NCBI GenBank assembly: GCA_014529385.2
Contig: CM043965.1
Location: forward strand, 65,131,190-65,195,189
Length of the DNA stretch: 64,000 nucleotides
Source: Adiantum capillus-veneris
Taxonomy: Eukaryota > Streptophyta > Polypodiopsida > Polypodiales > Pteridaceae
Direction of reading: 5' to 3'
A program made the translations under genes and the position numbers. The notes under the pieces were generated by a model. The model saw only the letters and a list, made by a program, of their open reading frames with translations, did no database searches and was not told where the DNA came from. Positions 1-10,903 of this stretch are shown here, piece by piece (position 1 is the first letter of the stretch; each line of letters begins with the position of its first letter).

Positions 1-400
1 GAGCTTTGCGCATTTTCGCAAGCAGTTAGGTGTAGGGTAGTACATCACTTCTCTACATCTCTTGTATATTAGCTTCTATAGTAGCTTCTCTCACACTTAA
101 AGTACCACATTGGACTTTAAGTGGGAGGTTGTTGGGGTATAAAGCCCAATGTGGTCGCCCAGGTAAGTGGGCGGGCCGCCAGGTATGTACACATGTTCTT
201 TTGTAAAAACCTAATAAGAACTCACTATGATCTACACATTACAGTAGAGCGAGTTCACCATATCGTCGTGCTCTTCTTCTCGCACTCTCTCTCGTGTCGC
301 ACTTCCGCTCGTACTCCTTCAGAATCAAACATTGTCCTCCGGCTTGCACAATTGGATGACATTTGTACATGATTATCAGGTCAGTAGTATAGTTTGATTT
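1..400 (+). mobile_element. LTR-like fragment with polypurine tract
   Basis: A purine-rich stretch (AAGTGGGAGG, 119-128) is followed by TTGTTGGGG, the usual look of a plant Copia 3' end (polypurine tract then LTR starting TGTTGG). Positions 105-119 and 140-154 form a 15-bp inverted repeat with one mismatch around this junction. No second LTR, PBS or coding part is visible, so this is a scrap or a solo LTR of which only one end is recognised. No gene is seen in 1-400. Confidence 0.35.
105..154. repeat. stem-loop spanning a putative PPT/LTR junction
   Basis: Arm 105-119 (CCACATTGGACTTTA) pairs with 140-154 (TAAAGCCCAATGTGG), 14 of 15 positions, with a 20-base purine/G-rich loop. Similar CCCACAT..TGTGGG pairs flank LTR starts in several plant elements, from general knowledge. 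Confidence 0.6.
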
Positions 401-969
401 TTATATTCTATTTATGGTTTTTGTATTTTTTGAGTTTGTCAAAGCTTTAGTTTAGCCATATGTTTTCCTCACGAGTGCATGCTCAATTTTGATCATCGTA
501 TCTATATACCAAATAGACATACATTTCTTTTTGCACAGTTTGGCAATTCAACCTATTTATTAAAATAAAGGAAAATTGACTACGATTGATTGAGATAAGA
601 TGGGTGTCTCAAAGATGGTTCCACAATTTAGAGACTAAATGGTCGATGTTACTAGATTGAATGGTGCAATCTGCAAACAACTACCAAACTAAGTTAACTT
701 GCAATCCTTTTTCTCTATTCAATTACCTCTTTAGTAGCCCAATGTCCTATATGGAGCACTATGGGACACAACTTGCTTCTCTCCAATGCTCATCAAGTCC
801 CAAGCCGAGCTATTATTGGTGCCTATCAATTGGCTCTACTCATTTTCTCGAGTCACCACAACAAAACCCAAGGCGACAACAATCACAACCAGCTACGCTC
901 CAAAATCTATCCGATTATGTGTGGCAAAGGCCCACCAAGCAAGACTAGAAATCTCTTTTTTATTTGGAT

Positions 970-971
<2 letters not shown>
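401..971. other. stretch without recognisable gene
   Basis: AT-rich sequence with only short unrelated open frames that run into the CT microsatellite. I see no domain, splice structure or repeat end here. Confidence 0.5.

Positions 972-1049
<78 letters not shown>
972..1049. repeat. compound microsatellite (CT)n(CA)n
   Basis: About 46 bases of CT/TC (972-1017) run directly into about 33 bases of CA (1017-1049). Open frames crossing it (Ser-Leu and His-Thr runs) are artefacts of the repeat. Confidence 0.98.
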
Positions 1050-1052
<3 letters not shown>

Positions 1053-1343
1053 CGCATGCATGCAGGCACATGCAACAGGGACATCAAATGCAAGGCCTCA
1101 TGCTTTGCCTTGGGTCGGGTCCATGTGCTGTTTGTTCACTATCGTGGCATAGCAAAATGGAGACAGGAGCGAGCATCCATTCTGGCTGTCGGGTGAGGGC
1201 GGAGAAAATTGCAATGCAAGTCACACAATGTGGACGGTGCGTCAAAGTGAAAGCAGGTGGACACACATGTCGAAGACACGTATGTCGAAGGTGGGAGGAG
1301 GTTGGGTTGACATTTTGGGGGCGGACAACAGACTCTCTATCTC

Positions 1344-1344
<1 letters not shown>

Positions 1345-1381
<37 letters not shown>
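1345..1381. repeat. poly-C tract of 37 bases
   Basis: An uninterrupted run of C, preceded by CTCTATCTCT. Together with the CT run 40 bases downstream it gives false proline-rich and Arg-Glu frames. Confidence 0.97.
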
Positions 1382-1384
<3 letters not shown>

Positions 1385-1421
1385 CCATGGCTCTGACTAA
1401 TGCAAGTGCGCCAGGGCAGGA

Positions 1422-1423
<2 letters not shown>

Positions 1424-1486
<63 letters not shown>
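1424..1486. repeat. (CT)n microsatellite
   Basis: About 63 bases of uninterrupted CT repeat. Confidence 0.98.
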
Positions 1487-1489
<3 letters not shown>

Positions 1490-1581
1490 CTTTCCTCTTC
1501 AGGGCAAGCTCGGGGTGGAGAGCACCCTTTCTGTGTAGGCACAAGAAATCTTGGACAAATTTCCACATTCTGACTTATCTC

Positions 1582-1736
1582 AATATCATGAGCTTTTGTG
1601 AGGGAGGCACTACATACCTAGCTAGGTACGATTGGGGGCAGGAGACCGTTGGCCCGGTGGGAGGGCCAGTGGTCCCCTGCCCCCAATTGTACCTCTCTAG
1701 GTATGCGGTGCCTCTCGAACAGAAGCTCATGATGTT
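1582..1736. repeat. near-perfect foldback hairpin (74-bp arms, 7-base loop)
   Basis: Left arm 1582-1655 and right arm 1663-1736 are reverse complements at 61 of 74 positions with no insertion or deletion; the loop is GGTGGGA (1656-1662). If transcribed from the + strand, 7 of the 13 mismatches become G-U pairs, so 68 of 74 positions could pair. It could be a MIRNA-type precursor, a foldback MITE or a young inverted duplication. There are no obvious target-site duplications and no homology that I recognise. Confidence 0.85.
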
Positions 1737-1739
1737 ATG

Positions 1740-4290
1740 CATTGTATGAAAAACACTGAAAAAGATTGTTTTCCTACATGAGAAAATTTCTAAATCTTCT
1801 TGTCATGGAAAGCCTGGTTGGAGGGGATCTTATTATTGGAAAATGGTAAGCAGTACAAAGGGTGATTGGCCAAATGTACAAAGGGGAGGTTCAACCAAAG
1901 AGGATCGTTAAATATGTTACAGAATAGGAAGAGATCTCCGATTTTGACAATAATAAAAGGAGACAAAGAGGAGTATGGTAAGCAGATGGAGGGTGAGTGA
2001 TCAGACATTGAAGGTCCACTTGACCAAATCTTCTATAGTAGAAATTTACCCTCTACATATGGTCAATCATGTATAATATGATGGTACATGATGAAGTGGA
2101 TAAATATGAACCATAATTGATAAATGATAGTGCTAGCCAAAGACGCATGGTATGATAGTTTTTTTAATTGTAGTGGGATTCAAATTTAAGGGAAGCTACT
2201 AGCAAGGTATGTCTCCTTGTGCTTCTGTCTTGAAAATTCATCTTTAATGTAAGTTTATCTTCTTTGTGTTTATTTTTGTCATATTTGTGTGAGTAAGTAT
2301 AAGAAAATATATTGTTGCTCTATGAAGGTGGGAAATACATATTTATTATGCACAAAGTTTTGTTAATTGAGATAGCTCATAGGGAACTACATATACACAA
2401 TGTTGATGGTTGTTAGAAGTAGAGAGGATTGACTATTTTTCTTGTTGGCACTGATTTGTGTTGCAACTTCACTTCAGCTTCGCTCTAGTTGATGGAATCT
2501 TTGATTGCACTTTGCCATGAAAAATGGTTGAACTACAAATGACATATCGAGCATGGAAGCAAATGGTTGTCTTGTTCTTCTCAGGTCAATGCTTTCTTTT
2601 TTGTTTGTATGGTAACTTTAATTTTGTGCTTCTTTTTGTGTTTTGGTGTGAAGTATCCTATGGTCAAGGGGCATACACACAATACACGTGGCTATGGGTT
2701 GTGGCCTACCGTGGGAACCGCCCAGAAAAATTGATAAGGGCGAGGTGGAAAATTGAAAGGCATATTGCCCATGCACGCGGGCGGTGGGATGTGTGCCATG
2801 AGAGGGGAGCAAAGGTTTCATGTAGTGTTGCTTAATACATATACACAAAAGAACATAATGTTCAAAAGACAACTGGCTTTAGATAACTAGATAGAGATTT
2901 ATACAAATATGACTCAGTCTTAGATTCGTTTTTATATAATATAATAAGAATAAGTCATCATTCCAATGATCTTATACAAAAAACTAATGAGATGTGGAGA
3001 TCCACCAGACAGAGGAAGCCCGTTTCTTTAGTGACGAACAACAACTAAGCTAAAAAATTCATAAGTAAAGGTAGAATTCTTACCTGCATCCATATAAACA
3101 AGACAACAAATTTGTTAGCTTTGAATACATATTACAATTGTCAACAAACCCATTAGTTGTAATTCATGTCCTACTTAAAAACTTTTTAATTTAAATCTAC
3201 CATCCTTTAAATAAATTAGAGTGTCGCATAGTGCCAAGTATCGATACCCTGCAAAAGTAAGTGGTTTGAAACCTAAAAGCCATATTTTTCCAAGTGGTTT
3301 AATTAAGACCAGAAGGACATCAACCCTTCTTATCCAAGTGTTAACAAAAATTTAATTAGCTTTTTTTGTTATCTCTATTCAATTTTTTTATTCTTATTTT
3401 CAATGTGAAGTAGCTCAATAAGGTGTCTTTATAAGTAAACTCACCATCTTTTATTTATCTTTTCAAATATCCTTTCAAAAGTAAGTGGTTAAAGAAGAAT
3501 ATTTCCAAATGTTTTTATTGTGATCAAAAGGCTATCACTCCATTTGATCCAAGTGTTGACCCATTATTTTTTGAAGTGTGAAGTAACCAAAACATGAAGT
3601 ATGTTTTGAATTATAAACCCACTTTAAGGGCATCAAAAGGCCATTACCCCTTTGATGCAAGTGTCTTGAACAAATTCAACATAAGTAGTCAATTTAAGAT
3701 TTTGTACATGCAACCCTATTAAGTGAGCTAGTCAAACAGCCATTCAAACTACTTATCCAACCATGAACCAATTGCTAATAAATCAAACATAACTGTATAA
3801 AATCATAGTCCAAATTGTTTAGAGAAATCAACTAATAACCCAAATAACCACTATCTTGGGACAAGAAAAGCATTAAGTATCTAAACAAATGTTGGCTCTT
3901 TTTATGAATCAAAGCCTAATGTTCAATCTAACTTCAAGGAACATTTCAAAATTAGCTAAAAGTGCCACACAACCAAAAAATTCCAAGAGTCCATCTGATT
4001 CGACATTGTTTATAGGATACCAATGTAAATTAGGATAAAGATTTATCTTAACTTGTTACCAATTGGAATTCGACGAGAAGATTCCAAAAAGATTTTCTCT
4101 CTCTCTCTCTCTCAGGTGTATGTGTGTTTAAAAAAAGAGAAAAATGGTATAACTTTTCTATCACCCAAGTGTGGTACATTGGTTATGACATTTTGAATAA
4201 CTTGCCTTGAGTTCAACTCTCCTCGTCGGATAGATCTCCAAGGTCTCTTGAGATAGTTTCCTACGGTGTTTGATCAATCTTCTTCATCTC
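1740..4290. other. non-coding stretch with diverged local repeats
   Basis: No recognisable gene. At 3249-3680 related blocks recur: CAAAAGTAAGTGGTT at about 3250 and 3477, and a block of the form AAGG-(A/C)-ATCA...TT-ATCCAAGTG at about 3313-3342, 3526-3556 and 3632-3662. These look like old degenerate tandem repeats. A short CT run lies at 4097-4114. Confidence 0.5.
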
Positions 4291-4292
4291 AT

Positions 4293-4337
<45 letters not shown>

Positions 4338-4380
4338 AACATACATTGGCAAACACACCTTGATCAAACATTCATCATTT

Positions 4381-4417
<37 letters not shown>
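4293..4417. repeat. (CT)n(CA)n - spacer - (CT)n microsatellite cluster
   Basis: CT 4293-4316, CA 4316-4338, then a 45-base spacer containing TTGGCAAACACACC and ATCAAACAT, then CT 4386-4417. The same spacer words occur between CT runs at 22516-22722. Confidence 0.9.
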
Positions 4418-4419
<2 letters not shown>

Positions 4420-4937
4420 GTACACTCATACAAGCCACTCAATGCACCCGAATCATTGCGCATATAGTCTTCTCAAATGTTGTGATATATGTTGGGCAAC
4501 AAGCTTAACCACCAATGTGATAAGTGTCTCTCTATTATGTCACACTTGTGTGCATTCGTACACATGCACACTTGTATACAAATAAAAAAAATATACTCAG
4601 ATCAGAACACACACACACTCTTTTCAAACATCATGATATACACCGTGCAACAAGATTAGCCATCAACCGAACAATGATATATGCACAAAAATCGTTCGCA
4701 ACAAGCCAATTTCAACGATTATTAGTCCATAATAATTCAATTCAACTTTGAACAACATTGAACAACATTTAAAGACTACAATAACAAAACCACATAGACT
4801 TATATTAAAAGGGTTGAAAGTACACATCCTAAAACAAAAACTCCAATAAGATAGATATGGATCAAAACAAAACAGTAAAAAATGCTCATATGGTGTCAAT
4901 GGCTTATTTCCCTAACATTGGCGCGGGAAGGTGAAAT

Positions 4938-5430
4938 CTAGTTGTCCTCGCTAGTGTCATTGTTATCATCGTTGGCTTCCTTATTGTCATCGTTGACTCC
5001 ATTGGCTTGTCCTTGCACAAGAATGTATCTCATCCACACTTCCACCCAATTCTCCACATGTCGTTTGAAGACTGCACATTCCTATGGTGGGTTGCAAAGA
5101 CCATGTTCCTCCCAAATCATGATTGCATTGTTGGCTAGTGCGGCAACTTGCTCGATATCCCCTTTGGTTGGATGTGCATTGAAATCAAGGCCATGCATGG
5201 CATTGATATGGACATTGTGGCATCGTTGGATGCATGAAAAGCCTCTATGTAGTTGCGTTCTCTCTGTGTTGTGCATAAATCATTCATAACATACACATTG
5301 TTGAGAATATAATTAGCGTGCACATTGTTGATGGGTCAACATGAGGGGGTGGTTGAACACGCTGAGAGCCATGCTCGTGTTGTGCGGGTGGCTCATGATG
5401 ATCGCGTTGTCCACGATTTCCCCTCGGCAT
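4938..5430 (-). pseudogene. small single-exon protein relic, unrecognised
   Basis: Reading minus from an ATG at 5430, the product begins MPRGNRGQRDHHEPP, is His/Pro/Gln-rich, and then changes frame near 5290. The frame holding NNVYVMNDLCTTQRERNYIEAF and then the frame with ANNAIMIWEEHGLCN continue it. A stop interrupts near 5082, and an Asn/Asp-rich acidic tail (DDNNDTSEDN) ends at 4938. The consistent codon-like flow across frames and the acidic tail suggest a once-coding gene with at least two frameshifts and a stop. I do not recognise the family; a DNA-transposon accessory gene or a host gene relic are both possible. Confidence 0.4.
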
Positions 5431-5533
5431 GGTAAATATGTGAATGAGAGAAAACTAAAGGATTAGCTTTTGAAAATAAAAACTTAGAGAAACTTGCGAA
5501 TGAATGAATGAATGAAACTAGTGTTTTGTTTGG

Positions 5534-5545
5534 CTATTTATAAAG
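5534..5545 (-). promoter_or_regulatory. TATA-box-like element
   Basis: Minus-strand CTTTATAAATAG lies about 105 bases upstream of the ATG at 5430, separated by a leader containing four CATT repeats. The spacing is plausible for a core promoter of the relic below it. Motif match only. Confidence 0.3.
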
Positions 5546-5818
5546 AACCCTGAGTGACTTTACTTCAAAGATCACTTGCACCATGTCCTCCGTAATATTC
5601 ATATAAAATAAAGCGAAAAAAAATCTCACTTAAAGATTAACCACCCTCAATTGACTTGCCTTCAAAAATTAAAACATAGTTACAAAAATCAAAACAGTGG
5701 CAAGCACATAGTACACGATGCTCATTGAAAATTAAAACATAGTATGGACAACCAGTAAATTTTGGTATGCCATTGCATAGAGAATAAGTTCATATGGGTA
5801 ATCAATACAAATTGGGAT

Positions 5819-7830
5819 TTAGGTTCTCGATGTCCGTAATTCTTGTGGTGGTTGCGCTACTGGGGCGTGCGCATGTGGGGGCCCCATGGGTAGTTTGAAA
5901 AATAGTGGCCGATAGAGTAGTTGACCATGGCTTGGCCAACCTGGAACTATAGTTGGAGGTCTACTCGGAGGAGGAGAAGATGACACAATCGACTCTTGGC
6001 GATGTTGTAAAGGTGATGGAGGTGGCTGTGAGACTATGATGAATGTGATATCTCGCCCACATCAAGAGTCGATCTTAAACCACTAGGAAGCCGTTGCAGT
6101 TGAGCCAAAAACAATTTGTGATCTCAATCAATGCTGATATAATGTCATTGTAGATGCTTGCACTCTATTGCCAAGCCACCACATCTTGCAAGAATCCAAA
6201 ACCTGCATCTCCAACCTTTGTGAAGATATCCAACAACCACTTGTTTACAATAGTACAAATATTAGCGGACATTCCAATGGCAAAAATCGAGCATAAAAGT
6301 ATCCTCATCTACTTACCAAGCAAAGAACTCGCTCTTCTCCACTCCAGGCCAAAATGGTGCTCCAAGGGCATCTAGCCTCCATGATAGGTCTCGTAGTGGC
6401 TCTCGGGTCATGTCACTATCAAACTCGAACCCATCGTTGTCTACCTCCACATCTCGTGCCTAACTATCATATAATGGAATAACTGGAAGGCCTTCAATTT
6501 TATGTGTGAACATGATCACCAGCAAGGTCTCGACCTACAATATGGTTATTGTTTAAAACAAAAACACACGAATATTTACCAACCAGAAATTTGTGGAAAA
6601 ATGGTTGAGAACTTACTAGATACGTGAAGTCATCTATCATAGCATATGTGTGTGACACCATCCAAAGAAAAATGATGCGAAGATGGCAAAAATTGTACAA
6701 GGGGGCTTCCTCGGTGATGAGTGCCAAGTGGTTTGCTCGGCACGCCATGGCTACTGCACCATCCGATAGTAAAACTTTGTAGCTAGGGTGAACACATTGG
6801 CAATGGGCTCAATAGAGAATACATTCCATCGAGGTATGCCACCAATGTTGGCTTCAAGTTTTCAATGTGTGGGAAAGTCTGCCCACACATGTTGCACCCC
6901 TCCAAGCCGTTGATCAGGCTTCATTTTGCCAGAGTGTGAGAGAGACCCAATCAAACGTTGGATCACTCGAAGGCTCCTACAATACACAATACCATGCAAA
7001 AGAAGACATTGAGTGCTTATCAAGTTCAAAATTGAAATTAGATGCCAAAGTGTCATGAACTTACTCAAAGTTGTTTTTTGGATCCATGAGCACATTCCGT
7101 AGATGGTATCAACAAGTACTGCGAGATGTATTGGGACTACTCCAAAATGATTTCTACCATTTTTGCGTCAAAGTGAACCGAAACAGTGTCACACACAAAA
7201 TTTAATCAAATATTAAGTACCATCATTTTTTTAAAAAAAGCATTGATTTGTGGTTGTGTTTCTTACATAGTGGAAAGGAGGCAAGTGGTTCAAGTGGTCG
7301 AACCAAAACTGGGTGGCTGCCCTCGCTTTGCCCAGTAGCAATGGATATGGTTCGCTCGGGACACCCAGATCTAGAAGCCTGGGATGGACTAGATCTCCGT
7401 GACTCCAAGTGACGCTCAGAGTCACCTTATTCATAATATGACCCACCACGTTGATGCTCGCTCCTTTCACTCTGAAATTCCTTCAAGAACTCCAAAAAAT
7501 CTTTGATGATTGGTCGTCCTCTCTGCTTACCTTGTTTAGGTGTGCCCATTGCAGTTTTTGGGCTTCAACATCGCTTGGTCGTGCTAGGGAAAATGGCATC
7601 GGTGGGAGACTGATTGATGGTGACACTTTTGCTTTTTCCCTTTTCCCTAACCTTCTTGTGCAATGCTGCAAGTCCAAAAAAAAAGTGCTGACACTATAGC
7701 AAACCAAACATATTAGTTGAGCAAGGAAAACATAAGTTACTGTTGTATTCTTAAGCTTCGTCTTCGAGAAACTCACCATCAACATAGTCCAAAAACCATG
7801 GAGAGTCTCTTCATGTTTCCTTACCATGGA
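5819..7830 (-). pseudogene. degenerate coding relic, unrecognised
   Basis: Several minus-strand open pieces follow one another with frame changes: 7827-7483 (ending near EAQKLQWAHLNKVSREDDQSS), 7470-7231 (LDLGVPSEPYPLLLGKARAA), 7095-6862 and 6748-6500. An acidic piece with DNDGFEFDSDMTREPLRDL follows, then a proline-rich end (PPPSRPPTIVPGWPSHG) with a TAA at 5819-5821. The order, strand and even spacing suggest a decayed gene rather than chance. No catalytic motif is recognised. It lies head-to-head with relic G (8285 onward), so both could come from one DNA transposon, but this is inference. Confidence 0.3.
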
Positions 7831-8284
7831 GCTTCTCTATCCAATTGTTGAGATAGATCCCGCTCTCCTCTCTCTTAGACGCTACCCACGCATTGCTACG
7901 ATGCTCGGGGTATGGATTGTGAAGACCTATCTTAAGGGCGTGCAACCATCATGTACAAATAGCAAGAGGAATAACTCTGTCATTCAAAACATACAATTTT
8001 AATCTTACATCCTAATAAAACTGTATAATTCAATACTTGTATAGCAAGGGTTGTACATTACATGCAAAATACGGCTGCTTCTCTGTGTTGTGAGTGGCTC
8101 GTATGGTTAGCATCTACCATAAAAAGCCTTGCCAAAGTGCTTTTGTCAAAAAGCCTTCACTACCTTGCCAAGAGACATGCCACAATTGCGTGTGGCGCGT
8201 GCATGTAGCTTCTTTAACGTGGATTTTTTGACCTCCATCTTCTCCACGACACTCAATACACCCCTGCACTCTAAATATTAGTAT

Positions 8285-10299
8285 GTGGCAAAGGTAAGGA
8301 GAACAAATAGTATTTTGTCATTTTTTAACGCAATGACTAAGCCTAACACATTGACAAATCTTCTTTCAAAGATAGTGGAAACCAAAATACCAAGGGTATA
8401 CAATGGTAACATGGTGTTTGAATTTCGACCGACCTTAAGAAAGGTTCATCCAATGGATGTTATGGAACGTAAGTATGATCCACACAACTGGATCAAAGCT
8501 CAAACCTTGAATATCGCATTTCCTGGAGTGTGTCACAAAAGTCAGTGTGTAGGTGCCCTAAAGTGTCTCAATGAAAGTTATTTTAAATTGGTTAATTTTG
8601 GAGAGTCAAACACAACGCATTTCAATGGTAGTATGCTAAAATTACCTTGCATGGGCTAGTTTTGCGATGGACTTGGAGGCAAGCTTACTTGCCACTTGTG
8701 GACAACCACCCATTTGTTTGCGTACATATGATTGCTTCATATATTATGTCATGCCAAGGGATGAAAGCATGATCAGATTGATGGTACATCAAGGAACTCA
8801 CCAACATGACATGAGGGATGGTACGTCGAAAGGGCTCACCAATAAAACCAAAGAAATGGTTGCACAAGTTCTCAGTGTAGATAGGCATGCAGACGCACGA
8901 AAGGTGCATATGTGTGTGTCAAAGGAAATTGTGACAACAACTTTGATGTAAGAGGGGGTCTCTAGCCATGTACTTGATGAGCAAGAATTTCTAAATGTTG
9001 TTGAAGCAATGGGTTCCTTAATGGAGGACAATTGGTGAGGATGATTACTTGTTTCTCTTGTTTGTGCATATTATTTCGAAGTAACTTAGCTCTGTAATAC
9101 AAGTTTTGAAGGTCCATGGAAACAACAAGAATGGGCCAACAAAGGAGAGCTTCGGTGTGGACTCCCTACTGTGGCTAAAAAGGGATTGCACATATGTTTT
9201 TTTTTTTTTCACAGAAGCAGGTTTCCCAGGCAAGGAACGAAAGGGGAGTGATGCTTTGTGTTCAAGATGTCTACAATTGCTTCTGCATCTATATTGGATT
9301 TGGTTAATTGAATGTGACTAAGGGGATGGAGAGATCTTTGACACGCTTGGGTGTAGTTAGATAACACACCGAGTGGCAGATTGGGTGACCATGACATACC
9401 ACATTTATGATCCAAGGTTTGTTGTTTTAGGATCATACTTCTCAAGTTTGGCATATCTTAAGAAACAACCAACAATATGTATACTAATATGAATGTATTA
9501 TGTTGTAGCATGCAAGATCTCCTCACTATTGCAAATTGTGAGATGAAAGAGGAAGACATAGAAGCACAAATTATTTTCTGACAGTGCACAGATGAAGTTA
9601 TGGAGGGGCATGGATGGGAGAGAGCGGATTTCCATGGATTCATGGCCGACGAAGCTCAAACCAACTGGAATGTAGTTCGCACGGTGTTCAATGGTGGAAA
9701 AGACAATGTTCTGCAACATCGAGAGCGATCTTGCCTTCTTTATTGGAAACAAAGCATGGTGGCACACACAACAAAGTATATTGTCTCTTCATCTCAACAA
9801 ACTCACAAAGACATGTGCAAAAAGTGATGTTTAGTCCCCTCTAGAGAAGAAGCTGTAGCAGAGTCTTGTTTCCTTTGACAATGGTGGCACAATGGAAATT
9901 GCATGTATAAAAACATCCCTGCAATGGACCCTTGGTTGAGTTGGTGAGAGGTGCGTATTGCACATTGAGGGAGCATTAGAGAGAAGTGCTGATGGAGCAA
10001 ACACTCCAAGAACCAACTTGGCTGAGAGTAAGCATGGGAGCTTGCTTGCAGGTGAAGGGTCCAAAAAAAATCTCATTGTATGACACATGTACTTCAGATA
10101 CGGTGAATGCAATGTACAAAGCACGAAGGTAATTTCTTACTCTCAAGGTAAATATATTGGAAAGGGTCCTTCACTAGAGAGACTCAAGGAAAGAGTATCC
10201 TCTAGTCCAACACAAGTGATAAGAGTAGTAAATGAGGCTACATCTAGAGCACCCATGTATAAGGCCTGCACCCCACTTGAAGGAGACAAAGAAACCATT
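8285..10299 (+). pseudogene. transposase-like relic G, 5' part (MULE/SWIM type, tentative)
   Basis: Plus-strand pieces in order: 8285-8659 (with a Cys pair in CHKSQC), 8667-8951 (GTHQHDMRDGTSKGLTNKT, then VDRHADARKV), 9100-9310 (Cys-rich, with TVAKKGLHIC in a second frame), 9600-9827 (GFMADEAQTNWNVVRTV, HRERSCLLYWKQS) and 10020-10299 (GKGPSLERLKERV, APMYKACTPLEGDKE). Stops and frame changes separate them, so it is dead. The coding character stops abruptly at 10299, a few bases before X's polypurine tract. The continuation is on the minus strand from 24119, ending in a SWIM zinc finger, so the gene was cut by the inversion. The MULE assignment rests on the SWIM finger and the general layout only; no DDE triad was identified. 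Confidence 0.4.
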
Positions 10300-10317
10300 C
10301 GGCAAGGAAGGGGGGCA
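10295..10317 (+). other. inversion junction J1 and X polypurine tract
   Basis: CCATT at 10295-10299 ends the coding run of relic G. GGAAGGGGGGCA (10306-10317) is a polypurine tract identical to that before Y's 3' LTR (16040-16051) and abuts the LTR start. X's internal sequence that should precede it is instead at 24122-25467. Confidence 0.7.
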
Positions 10318-10614
10318 TGTTAACCCTCACGGCTCACGGACACCCTCTCACCTACGATGGACGTGTATTATGTATTTGGTAGAGTCAGGTACCGGGCTTG
10401 TCGGTCCAATAGGGAAAGGTAGAGTGATCGTCGATGAGAGGCGCACTTTAACTTGGACATTCAAGGGATTAGTTGGTTAAGCATGGGCGCCCAAGTGTGA
10501 ATGGGGTGAGCTCCTATAAAAGCCAACTAAACCTAATTTTTACTCATTCTCTCATTTGTGCAATTGAAGAGTGCTCTTGCTCCATCTCCATCTTCTTCTT
10601 CTTCTTCACCTCCT

Positions 10615-10660
<46 letters not shown>

Positions 10661-10903
10661 TGTGTGCGATCGAGCATTACGAAGGCACGACGGCGGCGAA
10701 GCGGTTGAGCGCGGCACGACTGCAGCTTCTTCTTCATCGCGGCGAGGAATCCACCACGAAGGCGAGCGTAGAGCGGTGAGTGACACACCCTTTGTTTTCT
10801 TGAGCTTGCTAGTTTAGGCTTGTTGTGTGCTTGGAGCCGTTTGTGGCTCGCATACGGTGTATTGGCAAGTCCCTTGCTTCGACAGTGCGACAAAGAGCGC
10901 ACA
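10318..10903 (+). mobile_element. 3' LTR of element X
   Basis: 586 bp, TGTTAACC...GCGCACA, almost identical to the minus-strand LTR at 34019-34600 (I noticed very few differences, e.g. CTC/TAT near the start), so X is young. A TATA-like CCTATAAAAG lies at about 10514 and a GA microsatellite at 10625-10652. Its right flank ACAGA (10904-10908) matches the flank of the other LTR (GCAGA, minus, 34601-34605) at 4 of 5 bases and continues straight into the gag of Y. Confidence 0.92.

Noticed and set aside
964-1749. Open frames with Ser-Leu, His-Thr, Arg-Glu and poly-Pro runs
   Set aside because: They are translations of CT, CA and C repeats, open in several frames on both strands.
7223-7699. Plus-strand frame 7451-7699
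   Set aside because: Overlaps the minus-strand relic, which has the more protein-like composition; no motif on the plus strand.
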